Source of the DNA: an uncultured Treponema sp.
Lineage (GTDB): Bacteria; Spirochaetota; Spirochaetia; Treponematales; Treponemataceae
Assembly: GCA_900319625.1 (NCBI GenBank)
Contig: ONPD01000001.1
Span: 62,001 to 126,000 of the forward strand
Direction: 5' to 3'
Length of the DNA stretch: 64,000 nt
Made by a program: the position numbers and the translations under genes. Shown piece by piece: positions 42,522 to 51,453 of the stretch; position 1 is the stretch's first letter, and each line of letters starts with the position of its first letter. The notes under the pieces were generated by a model, which searched no databases, was not told the origin of the DNA, and saw only the letters and a list, made by a program, of their open reading frames with translations.

Positions 42522-42537
42522 TGTTTCACGTGCAACA
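42522..42537. promoter_or_regulatory. parS-like site 4
   Basis: TGTTTCACGTGCAACA, one mismatch to the parS consensus. Confidence 0.75.
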
Positions 42538-42558
42538 ATTTTTTAATAATTTATTATG

Positions 42559-42632
42559 CAAACATTTTGCTGACAAAATGTTTGTGCGATGATCACATTG
42601 ATTGAAAAGTGTAAGAGTAATTTTTAATCATC
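42559..42632 (+). repeat. Two-hairpin element, copy C
   Basis: Hairpin 1 CAAACATTTTG/CAAAATGTTTG (42559-42584), stem 2 GATGAT/ATCATC (42588-42593 with 42627-42632). parS-like site 5 follows after 1 bp. Confidence 0.8.
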
Positions 42633-42633
42633 C

Positions 42634-42649
42634 CGTTTCACGTGGAACA
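42634..42649. promoter_or_regulatory. parS-like site 5
   Basis: CGTTTCACGTGGAACA, two mismatches to the parS consensus. Confidence 0.6.
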
Positions 42650-42670
42650 TACACTTTTAGAAAATCAAAA

Positions 42671-42714
42671 AACAATCGATAGTTAGTTAACTTCAAAACA
42701 AAAGATAGTTAGTT
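42671..42714. repeat. Pair of 18-bp direct repeats upstream of the diguanylate cyclase gene
   Basis: AACAATCGATAGTTAGTT (42671-42688) and AACAAAAGATAGTTAGTT (42697-42714), 16 of 18 identical, 26 bp apart (about 2.5 helical turns). They lie 65-108 bp before the gene and may be regulator sites. Confidence 0.55.
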
Positions 42715-42766
42715 GTTTTTATAATTATCTGGAAAAATAAAATTTCCTTATTAACGAAATTTATAC

Positions 42767-42772
42767 TAGAAT
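42767..42772 (+). promoter_or_regulatory. -10-like element (TAGAAT) for the diguanylate cyclase gene
   Basis: It ends 6 nt before the ATG at 42779. An overlapping TATACT (42762-42767) would give a leader of about 4 nt instead. Confidence 0.45.
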
Positions 42773-42778
42773 GAATAT

Positions 42779-44827
42779 ATGAAGAAATTATTATCAGCAG
42801 TTTTATTTTGTTGCAGTGCTGTAGCTCTCAATGCCAAGACAGTGAAGGTTGGTTATTATATTGACGCCGGAAACTTTATGTCTGGTTTTACTTCGCAAGA
42901 TGAGAGAAAGGGATATGCCTATGAATATCTGCAGAATATTGCATCTTATACAGACTGGGAATTTGAATACGTTTATGGTTACTGGGATTCTCTTTATGAA
43001 AAGCTCTTAAGTGGGGAAATAGATTTACTTACAGATGTTTCTTTTTCAAAAGAAAGAACAGTTCTTTTTAATTATTCTGATTTCCCTATGGGACAGGAAA
43101 ATTATTATCTGTATGCAAACAAAGATAATACTACAGTAAACCCGGAAGATTTGAGTTCCTTGAATGGAAAAACAATAGAGCTTAGTTCCGGAACTTATCA
43201 GTATGATTTATTCAAGAAATGGATAAAAAAAAGCGGATTAAATCTGAAAATTAAGGAATCAAGTTTTGAAGATCTTTCTGAACAGAATTTCCGGCAGGGG
43301 TTATATGATTTATATCTTTCTATTGATTTAGTTGCAGATAAAGACTGGGAACCGGTTGTAAAAATCGGCTCATCAGATATTTATGTTGTAGTAACAAAGG
43401 AAAGAACAGATATTCTTGTAGAATTGAATGAAGCACAGAATTCCTTATATCATTCGAACCCATATTATAATAATAGTCTGTGGAATAAATATTTTTCTAA
43501 TGTTTCTGTAACAAAGCGAATTACTCAGAGAGAAAAAAACTGGCTTGATGGAAAAAATTCTTTAAATGTGGGTTGTTTTAAAGGTGATTATCTTTATACA
43601 CCGGAATACATCAACGGCAAAACTGTTAGTGTTCTTGAATATCTTATAAGCAAACTTACTGAACAGTTCGATTTAAATAATCTTGAAATTAATTACAAAT
43701 ATTATGAAACAAGACTTGATATAATAGATGCTTTGAAAAGGGGAGAAATCGATATTGCTTTTCCTTTCCTTTATAATCTTTATGAAGCAGAAAATGAAGG
43801 TATTTCTCTTTCTCAGCCGGTGATTCAAACTTCATTCTGTTATGTTTATCTTGATGGAACAAATTTTGATGATATAGGTAAAAAGGTTTCGCTTGCCAAA
43901 GGAAAACGGGCTGCAGAGTTTTTTAACAGCACAGAATATTCAAAAACAGCAGAAATCAAATATTACAACACGGTTACAGAATGTCTTGATGCAACTATTG
44001 TAGGAGAAGTAACCAGTTCAGTTTTAAACACAGGTGTAATGGAAAGCTTCATTTTTGGTCGTAAAAAATACAAAAAATTGAAGTCAATGAATATAGATGT
44101 TCCCGAGTCAATTTGTTTTGCGGCTTATAACCAGAATACAACAATCATTTCACTTATTAATAAAATGATTTCTACCTTAAATAAAAATGAACTTCAGATG
44201 CAGCTTATGAAGCAGTCTATTTCAGATAGAAATTATACTCTTTATGAATTCCTGGATGATTATCTTTCTCTTGTTATTGCAATTGTTTTTGTTTTATTTC
44301 TTCTGATTGTTGCACTTGGAGCTTCTTTCTATTACATCAAAATGCTTGTTAATTACGATGTTCTTACACATCTTTTGAACCGCCGAAGCCTTAAAACCTA
44401 TATTCAGAGATATATTGAAAAAGCAGATAAGCAGAAAGAAAACTTCTGCGTAATTATTTTCGATCTTGATAACTTTAAGCATATTAATGATACCTATGGT
44501 CATGAGGTAGGTGATGAAGTTCTGAAAACCGCAGCAGAAGTGATTCAAAAATCAATTTCTCTTGAAGATAAGGTTTTCCGTTGGGGCGGAGAAGAATTTC
44601 TTTTAATTTTGAATACAAACAAGATTCTTGCGGAAAAAATTGCTAACAGAATCAGAGTTAATCTTGCGGCTCAGGTATTTGAAAAAGACGGCGAAGAATT
44701 CTTTGTAACTTTGACTGGCGGATTAAGCGTTTATGAGACAGGTAGAGATTACACAGAAATGTTTGTTGAAGCGGATAAAAATCTTTACCGCGGAAAGGAA
44801 CTTGGAAAAAATGTAATAATCTGCTAG
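42779..44827 (+). CDS. Diguanylate cyclase with two periplasmic solute-binding domains
   Basis: 682 residues. A signal peptide (MKKLLSAVLFCCSAVALNA) precedes two SBP_bac_3-like periplasmic domains in tandem (about 20-240 and 255-480; motifs YEYLQNIASYTDWEFEYVYG and ISKLTEQFDLNNLEINY). A membrane helix follows (about 492-518), then a GGDEF domain with GGEEF in the active site (WGGEEFLLILN) and LTHLLNRRSL. It should make cyclic di-GMP in response to a small amino acid-like ligand. No RxxD inhibitory site was noted. It is next to the origin region and divergent from nothing; the two hybrid kinases converge on it. Confidence 0.92.
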   Translation: MKKLLSAVLFCCSAVALNAKTVKVGYYIDAGNFMSGFTSQDERKGYAYEYLQNIASYTDWEFEYVYGYWDSLYEKLLSGEIDLLTDVSFSKERTVLFNYSDFPMGQENYYLYANKDNTTVNPEDLSSLNGKTIELSSGTYQYDLFKKWIKKSGLNLKIKESSFEDLSEQNFRQGLYDLYLSIDLVADKDWEPVVKIGSSDIYVVVTKERTDILVELNEAQNSLYHSNPYYNNSLWNKYFSNVSVTKRITQREKNWLDGKNSLNVGCFKGDYLYTPEYINGKTVSVLEYLISKLTEQFDLNNLEINYKYYETRLDIIDALKRGEIDIAFPFLYNLYEAENEGISLSQPVIQTSFCYVYLDGTNFDDIGKKVSLAKGKRAAEFFNSTEYSKTAEIKYYNTVTECLDATIVGEVTSSVLNTGVMESFIFGRKKYKKLKSMNIDVPESICFAAYNQNTTIISLINKMISTLNKNELQMQLMKQSISDRNYTLYEFLDDYLSLVIAIVFVLFLLIVALGASFYYIKMLVNYDVLTHLLNRRSLKTYIQRYIEKADKQKENFCVIIFDLDNFKHINDTYGHEVGDEVLKTAAEVIQKSISLEDKVFRWGGEEFLLILNTNKILAEKIANRIRVNLAAQVFEKDGEEFFVTLTGGLSVYETGRDYTEMFVEADKNLYRGKELGKNVIIC

Positions 44828-44831
44828 TTAA

Positions 44832-46442
44832 TTAACAGAATTTCATAAGAGTTTCTATAATCTTTTTACTGCTTACAGGCTTTGCAATGTGGTCATCCAT
44901 ACCAACTGCAAAGCACTTTTTTTTGTCTTCTTCAAATGCATTGGCTGTAAGGGCAATAATAGGAATCTGTGCATTTGGTGTATGCAGAGAACGTATTTCT
45001 CTGGTAGCCTGATAACCATCCATAACCGGCATCTGAATATCCATAAAAACTGCATTAAATTCACCGGCCTTAGCCTTATCTATAATATCTACGGCTATAG
45101 AACCATTTTCTGCTTCAACTACCTTAATATTGTGGTCGTGAAGAATATCCTTGGCGATTTCCCGGTTAAGTTCGTTATCTTCAACAAGAAGAACTTTGAA
45201 ACGGCTTAGGTCTGCCTGCTGTTTAATTTCTGTTTTTATTTCATCAATCATCCGGTTTTTTTTGCCGGAAGTATTTATTGGGAAAATAAGTTTTACAGTA
45301 AAGACAGTTTCTTTTCCTGGTTCGCTTTCAACTTCAATTGTTCCGTTCAAAAGTTCAACAAGTTTTTTTGTAATTGAAAGTCCAAGGCCTGCACCTTGAA
45401 TTCCGCTGTGAGTGGAGTTTTTTTCGCGGGAAAACATTTCAAAAACTTGAGGAAGGAATTCAGGCTGAATGCCGGCACCAGTGTTTTTTACTTTAATTGT
45501 AAAATATGCATTTTCTTCGTCGGTAGTATTATTTTCGGATATGGTGATATAGACCGTAGTATCGACATCAGAAAACTTAATGGCATTATCTATGAGGTTC
45601 ATTAATATCTGATTAAAATGAAGCTTGTCGATAATCAGATTTGTATGAGAAACTGAATCATAGTCACATTGAAGTTTGATGTTTCGCTTTACAGCCTCCG
45701 TATTCATCATATCAATCAGGCTTGAAATTATCAGTTTTAGATTTTCCGGCTTAGGTTCTGATTTGATTTTTCCGCTGACGAGACGGGTCATATCAAGAAC
45801 GTCATTTAAAATACTCAGAAGATTTGAGCTTGCAAAGTTGATTTTTTCAAGACATTCGTAAACTTTATTTGAATCGTTCAGGTGTTTTTTTGCGATATCG
45901 GTAAGTCCCATAATTGCGTTCATCGGAGTTCGCAAATCGTGAGACATATTAAAAAGGAAGGTGGATTTTGACATCTGTGCAATTTCCGCATCCTGTCTTG
46001 CATCTCTAAGCTTGTTCTGGTATGTCAGCTGCTTTTGTATAACGTCATCGCAGTTCTGGAAAAGAAGGAGTACCTTATCTGGTTCATCATTATTTCCAAC
46101 CTTCAGATATTTTAAGATGCTGTACATCATTATATCTTTATAGGTGTTTCTGTAGATAACAGAGAAGGTGTCCTTTTTTCTAAGAGCTTCGCGAATATTC
46201 TGAATATTTGTGACAGCGGAGATAATCGGGCGTTCCTCTGGAATTACCTGACGATTAATAAAAGTCTGAATTATCTCTGAATAACTATAAAGATTTGACA
46301 ATACATCTGAATAGGCTTCTCTTACATAGTCACTCATATGCATAGAGGAGGCAATATCATCTTTCAGGTTGATTTTCAATACAACGGTTGAATCGCGGAT
46401 TAGAGTTTCAACAACTTCTTTATCTGTAAAAAAGTCTGCCAT
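44832..46442 (-). CDS. Hybrid histidine kinase (HisKA-HATPase-REC)
   Basis: 536 residues. The N-terminal 160 residues look PAS-like without a recognisable ligand motif and have no membrane segment, so the protein is probably cytoplasmic. Then come the H-box SHDLRTPMNAIMG, N-box NLIDNAIKFSD, GAGIQPEF and GLGLSITKKLVELLNG, and a C-terminal receiver (LLVEDNELNREIAKDIL, FMDIQMPVMDGYQATREIR). Its start lies 2 bp after the stop of the upstream 846-residue kinase and the two are clearly related, so they probably arose by duplication and form an operon. Confidence 0.92.
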   Translation of the reverse strand: MADFFTDKEVVETLIRDSTVVLKINLKDDIASSMHMSDYVREAYSDVLSNLYSYSEIIQTFINRQVIPEERPIISAVTNIQNIREALRKKDTFSVIYRNTYKDIMMYSILKYLKVGNNDEPDKVLLLFQNCDDVIQKQLTYQNKLRDARQDAEIAQMSKSTFLFNMSHDLRTPMNAIMGLTDIAKKHLNDSNKVYECLEKINFASSNLLSILNDVLDMTRLVSGKIKSEPKPENLKLIISSLIDMMNTEAVKRNIKLQCDYDSVSHTNLIIDKLHFNQILMNLIDNAIKFSDVDTTVYITISENNTTDEENAYFTIKVKNTGAGIQPEFLPQVFEMFSREKNSTHSGIQGAGLGLSITKKLVELLNGTIEVESEPGKETVFTVKLIFPINTSGKKNRMIDEIKTEIKQQADLSRFKVLLVEDNELNREIAKDILHDHNIKVVEAENGSIAVDIIDKAKAGEFNAVFMDIQMPVMDGYQATREIRSLHTPNAQIPIIALTANAFEEDKKKCFAVGMDDHIAKPVSSKKIIETLMKFC

Positions 46443-46444
46443 TA

Positions 46445-48985
46445 TTACCTCTCTTTTCTGCTTCCTAGAATTCTGGAAACAGTGTCAAAAAGAACTTCTG
46501 CATGAATCGGTTTAGAGAGATAATCATCCATACCGCTGTCAAATGCACGTTTTTTATCTTCCTCAAAAGCATTGGCTGTCATTGCTATTATCGGAATATT
46601 TGCATTTTTTTTGTTATTTAATTTCCGGATTATGTCTGTTGCCTGATAACCGTCGATGACTGGCATCTGAACATCCATAAGAATGAAGTCGTAGAAACCC
46701 GGTTTTGAGTTCTTTATTATTTCAACGGCTTCTGAACCATTTGTTGCTTCATCGACAATTAACTGCTGGATTTCAAGAATATCCTTTGCAATTTCCCGGT
46801 TAAGTTCGTTATCCTCAACAAGCAGCACTCGTTTTCCCTTAAGTGATACTCGTTTTTGTTTTTTCGCTTTGTTTTTTCCTTTTCCGTCAAATGGTGTTTT
46901 CTGGATTTTAAACTTGAAGCGGAAGGTGACAATTGTTCCTTTTCCAAGTTCACTTTCGATATAAATCTGGCCGTTCATTAAATCTACCAGGTTTTTTACA
47001 ATCGCCATTCCAAGACCTGTTCCCTGAACCTTGCTGGCTGTTGTATTTCTTTCACGGGAGAACATTTCAAAAATATGTGAAAGAAATTCCGGTTTCATAC
47101 CAATTCCCGTGTCTTCTACCGAAAATTCAAGTGCCACATAATCAGGATCATTTGAAGGAAGTTCATTTACATTCAGAGTAATTTTTCCGCCAGGAAGAGT
47201 GTATTTTATAGAGTTTCCGATTATGTTCAGAAAAATCTGATTCAGGCGGAAGGAATCGGCAATTACAAAATCCGTTTGCAAATTGTTGAAGTTTACTATA
47301 AGAGTAAGGCGGGCCGCTTCAATATCGACTTTTTCCATTTCAGCAATTTTTTCGATGCAGGAACGGATGTGAATCGGATTTTCATCGATTTTGATTTTTC
47401 CGTTTTCGATGCGGGCCATATCAAGAATGTCGTCAATCAGCTTTAAAAGATGGTCGCCGGAAAGTTTTACTTTTTCAAGGCATTTCAGCGCTTTTTCCGG
47501 ATCATTAATGTAACGCTCCGCCATAGAAGAATAGCCTATGATTGCGTTCATTGGTGTGCGGATATCATGGGACATATTAAAGAGGAAGGTGGATTTTGCC
47601 TTGTTGGCAAGTTCAGCTTTCAGGCGCGCTTCTTCAAGTGCGTGCTGCTGGTAGATTTCCATTCGGCGCTGCTTATCAATATCAACAAATCCGACGACGA
47701 TGTTGAACTCATCTTTTTTTGAAAAATCCCGGACAATTTTGAGCTGGAAGAATTTTTCACCGTCCGGCAGATTCATCTTAAAATCCTGATAGAAAATCGG
47801 AACGTCCTTAATTAAGGAACGAAGTTCATTTGGAGAAAGCAGTTTTAAAAGCTTGTCGTGACTTTCCTTTGGAACCTTAGAAAGACAAATCTGCCTCATA
47901 ATATTACAGAAGTGAGGAATTGAAATGTATAAATCATTTGAAGCGGGCTGCAGCTGTTTAAACAATTCGCTTGTGCGGTATTCAAAAACCCTGTCGCTGT
48001 CAAATTCGATATAGAAAATACTTGAGAAATCCTTTGAGATTGTGTTGATTACGGCATTGAGCTGAAGGTTAAGCTCTGTCTGTTTTTTTATTTTTTCCAG
48101 CTGTTCAAAGTTTTTAAGTGTTTCTTCATCAATATTATGAATACCCAGAATGAAGGAATTATTGCTATTCCATTCTCCTGTTTTTACGAGCTTGAACTGA
48201 TAGTAGGTGAGGTTTCCTGAAGAATTTTTTATACGGTAATTAATAGTAAATAAATCCTTCTGATTGAATTCCCTGTAAATATTTTTTTTGCTCAGGGCTA
48301 TAAGAGTTGAGCTGTAATCTTCCTTATAAACGCTGGTTTCCGTAATGTATTTACAGAAAAGCGAATAAATGTAAATGTTTTCGGCTTTTTTACATCGCTT
48401 TAAAAAGTCATGGGAAGCGCGGAGAGTAAATACAGAATCATTTTTCAAATCAACAAAAAAAGCGGCTTCAAAGTCTGAAGAAAGGGTCTGAATCAAAGTT
48501 TGTGAATACATTGAAAAACGTTCGACCTGCATATCATCAGAAAGCAGGGAAATAGTCGTGAAACAAAGAATATTATCAGTTTGGCTGTCTTTTATAAGAA
48601 AAGAATTCTGATTTACAAGACTGATAGTTCCGTCAAAAAGCTGGGTTTTAAAACGCAGGCCGAATTGTGTCTGACCCTGGGCAAAAAGCTTTTTTATATA
48701 ATCTATAGAGTTTTTTTCACGGTATTCTTCTGTATTTGTAATGATAATATTGTCTGCACACCATTTGTGAAATTGTGCAAAAGTGAAAGGTTTTTTTAAA
48801 TTTTGAAAAGAATTAAGTATCTGAAGTTCATTTCCGTCGCTGTAAAAAATATCAGAAACGAATTCGTTCTTTGTAATGTCCGCAATAAAACATTCATGAA
48901 AAGTTATATTAAAAGCCTGTTTAAGCAGTTCTGCACTTGGAGTACCGGGAATAAATAACTTTTCAAATTCTTCTTTTGCGCCCAT
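46445..48985 (-). CDS. Hybrid histidine kinase (sensor regions-HisKA-HATPase-REC)
   Basis: 846 residues. About 430 N-terminal residues contain two or more PAS-like segments and no transmembrane helix. The kinase core shows SHDIRTPMNAIIGYSS, NIIGNSIKYTLPGGK and GTGLGMAIVKNLVDLMNG; the receiver is LLVEDNELNREIAKDILEIQ with LMDVQMPVIDGYQATDIIRK. It is the first gene of a two-kinase operon read leftward toward the diguanylate cyclase gene, suggesting phosphorelay and c-di-GMP signalling work together here (inference). Confidence 0.92.
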   Translation of the reverse strand: MGAKEEFEKLFIPGTPSAELLKQAFNITFHECFIADITKNEFVSDIFYSDGNELQILNSFQNLKKPFTFAQFHKWCADNIIITNTEEYREKNSIDYIKKLFAQGQTQFGLRFKTQLFDGTISLVNQNSFLIKDSQTDNILCFTTISLLSDDMQVERFSMYSQTLIQTLSSDFEAAFFVDLKNDSVFTLRASHDFLKRCKKAENIYIYSLFCKYITETSVYKEDYSSTLIALSKKNIYREFNQKDLFTINYRIKNSSGNLTYYQFKLVKTGEWNSNNSFILGIHNIDEETLKNFEQLEKIKKQTELNLQLNAVINTISKDFSSIFYIEFDSDRVFEYRTSELFKQLQPASNDLYISIPHFCNIMRQICLSKVPKESHDKLLKLLSPNELRSLIKDVPIFYQDFKMNLPDGEKFFQLKIVRDFSKKDEFNIVVGFVDIDKQRRMEIYQQHALEEARLKAELANKAKSTFLFNMSHDIRTPMNAIIGYSSMAERYINDPEKALKCLEKVKLSGDHLLKLIDDILDMARIENGKIKIDENPIHIRSCIEKIAEMEKVDIEAARLTLIVNFNNLQTDFVIADSFRLNQIFLNIIGNSIKYTLPGGKITLNVNELPSNDPDYVALEFSVEDTGIGMKPEFLSHIFEMFSRERNTTASKVQGTGLGMAIVKNLVDLMNGQIYIESELGKGTIVTFRFKFKIQKTPFDGKGKNKAKKQKRVSLKGKRVLLVEDNELNREIAKDILEIQQLIVDEATNGSEAVEIIKNSKPGFYDFILMDVQMPVIDGYQATDIIRKLNNKKNANIPIIAMTANAFEEDKKRAFDSGMDDYLSKPIHAEVLFDTVSRILGSRKER

Positions 48986-49153
48986 TTGATTCTCTATGTA
49001 ATTATTTATAGTAACATTATCGGCAGAAAATATTTTAAAGTAAAAATATCTTATGACGAAAATTTAAAAGGTTGCCTTTTCTCTTTATAAGTATAAAATA
49101 TAATTACTAAAGAGCAATGAAAAAATATATAGAAAAATCAGGAGCTTAAATTT

Positions 49154-51331
49154 ATGGCAGACGGTGCAATAACTGAAAAAGAATTGATAAAAGCCAGAAA
49201 GGCTGAAGCAAAAGAAATAAAAATGGCCGCTAAAAAAGCTAAAATTGATAAATCAAAGCGAAAAGGTCATCTTTTTGTAAGAATTACTCTTTTGATTGGA
49301 ATTACAACGGTTTGTCTTAATGTTTTTGAGACACTGGGTCTGATTGAAGGATATATTCGTCCGGCTTTGAGACAGTCAACTGTTGACCGTTATGTAGAGG
49401 TTACAAGCGAATATGCAGATGGAATCCGCCATACTCTTGATCAGTATCTTGCATATCTTACCTATTATACAGAAAGCGATATCCTTGAATCGGGGGATTC
49501 AAAAGAAATTGTAGAATGGATGAGGAATCACGTTCAGCATCGTCCTCCTGTATTTGATTACATTGGATGGGCTGATGATACGGCAACCTTCTATTCTGAT
49601 AAAGGTGCAGTTACAAATATTAAGGACCGGGATTACTATCAGGCGATTATGCAGATGGGAAAGGATTATTATATTGATAATCCTGTAACCTCTAAAACAA
49701 CAGGTCAGACAATCGTTCATGTTTGTAAGGCCGCAAAGGTTAATGGTTCAACAGTCGGATTATTTATTGGTGTAATTGCGGTAGAAAATATCAGTAAGGT
49801 TCTTGAAGATGTTGAATTGAATGGACTTGGCGCAGGACTTCTTCGTTCTGGAAACGGCGAAAAAATCACTTTTGTAGGTGAAGAATATGTTCTGGATATG
49901 TATAACGAATGTCCGGATAGTGAAGAGGTTACAGAACAGATTGTTGCGGATTCCTTTATCGGAATAAGTGATACAAAATGGATTAAGGGAAAGGATGGAG
50001 AGGTTCTCTGCGTTTATACTCCGGTACCAAGAACAAAGTGGTCTTTGACTATTATGCTTGATGGAAAAAAGGTAACGGCCCTTGCAAGCAATACCGCAAG
50101 AATTATGATTATTTTTGCCCTTATTCTTGTGGCAATCATCATCATTATTGCGGCAATTACTATTTATAGATCTCTCAAACCTCTTAAGGTTGTTGAAGAT
50201 GCTATTCTTGAAATTGCTACCGGTAATGCCGATTTGACAAAACGAATTAACCTTACACTTAATAACGAAGTTGGCCGCGTAGTAACGGGCTTTAATATGT
50301 TCAGTGAAAAGCTGCATGAAATCATTTCGGCCATGAAGGCTTCTAAGGACGAGCTTGTATTTGCAGGTGAAACTTTACAGTCAAGCATCAGCGAAACTTC
50401 GTCGGCTATTACGCAGATCAGTGCTAACATTGACAGCATCGGAACAAGCATAAACGGACAGACAAACAGTGTTTCACAGACAGCAGGAGCCGTAAACGAA
50501 ATTGCATCTAACATCGAATCTTTGAATAAGATGATTGAATCTCAGTCTTCTTCGGTTGTTCAGGCTTCTGCCGCTGTTGAACAGATGATTGGAAATATTA
50601 ACTCGGTTAACAATTCTGTTCAGCGCATGGCAATGGAATTCCAGAATCTTGCTCAGAGAGCGGTTGTAGGTGTTCAGAAGCAGGATGATGTAAATAATAA
50701 GATTATGGTTATTGAGTCGGAATCTAAGGCTTTGCAGGATGCAAACACAGTAATTTCTGATATTGCCGAGCAGACAAATCTTCTTGCCATGAATGCGGCT
50801 ATTGAAGCGGCTCACGCTGGTGAAGCTGGTAAGGGCTTCAGCGTTGTTGCAGACGAAATCAGAAAGCTTAGTGAAACTTCTTCTGCTCAGTCTAAGACAA
50901 TCGGAAATCAGCTTAATAAGATTACAAGTGGAATTGAAGAAATCGTAAGCGCTTCTCAGGATGCTAAGAGTGCCCTGCAGGAAATTTCCGGAGGTATCAG
51001 AAATACAGATAACCTTGTTCAGGAAATTTCTAACTCAATGGCTGAACAGGAAGAGGGTTCAAAACAGATCAGTGAAGCTCTTCATAATATGAACGACTCT
51101 TCTTCTGAAGTAAAAACCGCTTCTGTTGAAATGGCTGAAGGAAACAAGGCAATTCTTGCTGAAATCAAAAATCTTCAGGATGCAACTTATAGCATGAAAC
51201 AGGGTATGGATGAAATGTCTGAGGGTGCAAAACACATCAACCAGACAAGCGCTAACCTGGCAGACATCTCTGAAAAGATGGATACATCTATTAAGATGAT
51301 GGGCGACCAGGTAGACCAGTTCCACGTTTAA
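49154..51331 (+). CDS. Methyl-accepting chemotaxis protein
   Basis: 725 residues. A basic cytoplasmic N-terminus and a first membrane helix (about 37-60) precede a dCache-type periplasmic domain, a second helix (about 318-340), a HAMP domain (ILEIATGNADLTKRINLTL) and the signalling hairpin with the conserved tip (DIAEQTNLLAMNAAIEAAHAGEAGKGFSVVADEIRKL shortened here to its core NLLAMNAAIEAAHAGE). It relays an extracellular chemical signal to CheA/CheW and the flagella. CAGGAG precedes the ATG. A two-hairpin element overlaps the stop codon. Confidence 0.94.
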   Translation: MADGAITEKELIKARKAEAKEIKMAAKKAKIDKSKRKGHLFVRITLLIGITTVCLNVFETLGLIEGYIRPALRQSTVDRYVEVTSEYADGIRHTLDQYLAYLTYYTESDILESGDSKEIVEWMRNHVQHRPPVFDYIGWADDTATFYSDKGAVTNIKDRDYYQAIMQMGKDYYIDNPVTSKTTGQTIVHVCKAAKVNGSTVGLFIGVIAVENISKVLEDVELNGLGAGLLRSGNGEKITFVGEEYVLDMYNECPDSEEVTEQIVADSFIGISDTKWIKGKDGEVLCVYTPVPRTKWSLTIMLDGKKVTALASNTARIMIIFALILVAIIIIIAAITIYRSLKPLKVVEDAILEIATGNADLTKRINLTLNNEVGRVVTGFNMFSEKLHEIISAMKASKDELVFAGETLQSSISETSSAITQISANIDSIGTSINGQTNSVSQTAGAVNEIASNIESLNKMIESQSSSVVQASAAVEQMIGNINSVNNSVQRMAMEFQNLAQRAVVGVQKQDDVNNKIMVIESESKALQDANTVISDIAEQTNLLAMNAAIEAAHAGEAGKGFSVVADEIRKLSETSSAQSKTIGNQLNKITSGIEEIVSASQDAKSALQEISGGIRNTDNLVQEISNSMAEQEEGSKQISEALHNMNDSSSEVKTASVEMAEGNKAILAEIKNLQDATYSMKQGMDEMSEGAKHINQTSANLADISEKMDTSIKMMGDQVDQFHV

Positions 51332-51409
51332 CAATGGTCGTAATCTGCTTTCCAACTTCCAGATGTTCGTAACCATTGTTTGAACTTTAGCCATACGGCT
51401 AAAGTTCAA
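51330..51409 (-). repeat. Two-hairpin element, copy E
   Basis: On the minus strand: hairpin 1 TTGAACTTTAGCC/GGCTAAAGTTCAA (51380-51409), then stem 2 AACAATGGT/ACCATTGTT (51372-51380 with 51330-51338), with TTACG before the last arm. It overlaps the last bases of the chemoreceptor gene's stop codon. Confidence 0.8.
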
Positions 51410-51441
51410 GGGTTGGACTAAACTAATAACCGTTAGTTTCC

Positions 51442-51447
51442 GATACT
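51442..51447 (+). promoter_or_regulatory. -10-like element (GATACT) for the TetR gene
   Basis: It ends 6 nt before the ATG at 51454; there is no Shine-Dalgarno. Confidence 0.4.
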
Positions 51448-51453
51448 CTACAT

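Larger units (their letters stand above)
42005..42778. other. Non-coding origin-proximal region: DnaA boxes, parS-like sites and hairpin repeats
   Basis: No credible gene in 774 bp. From left to right: a promoter and short terminated transcript unit (42089-42210), parS-like site 1, two-hairpin copy A, parS-like 2, three perfect DnaA boxes, parS-like 3 (consensus match), copy B, parS-like 4, copy C, parS-like 5, then two 18-bp direct repeats and the promoter of the next gene. The layout fits an origin plus centromere-like region. Confidence 0.8.

Noticed and set aside
42238-42649. CRISPR-like array
   Set aside because: Units are regular in plan but repeats are hairpin elements with differing arms, there is no constant repeat with unique spacers and no cas gene.
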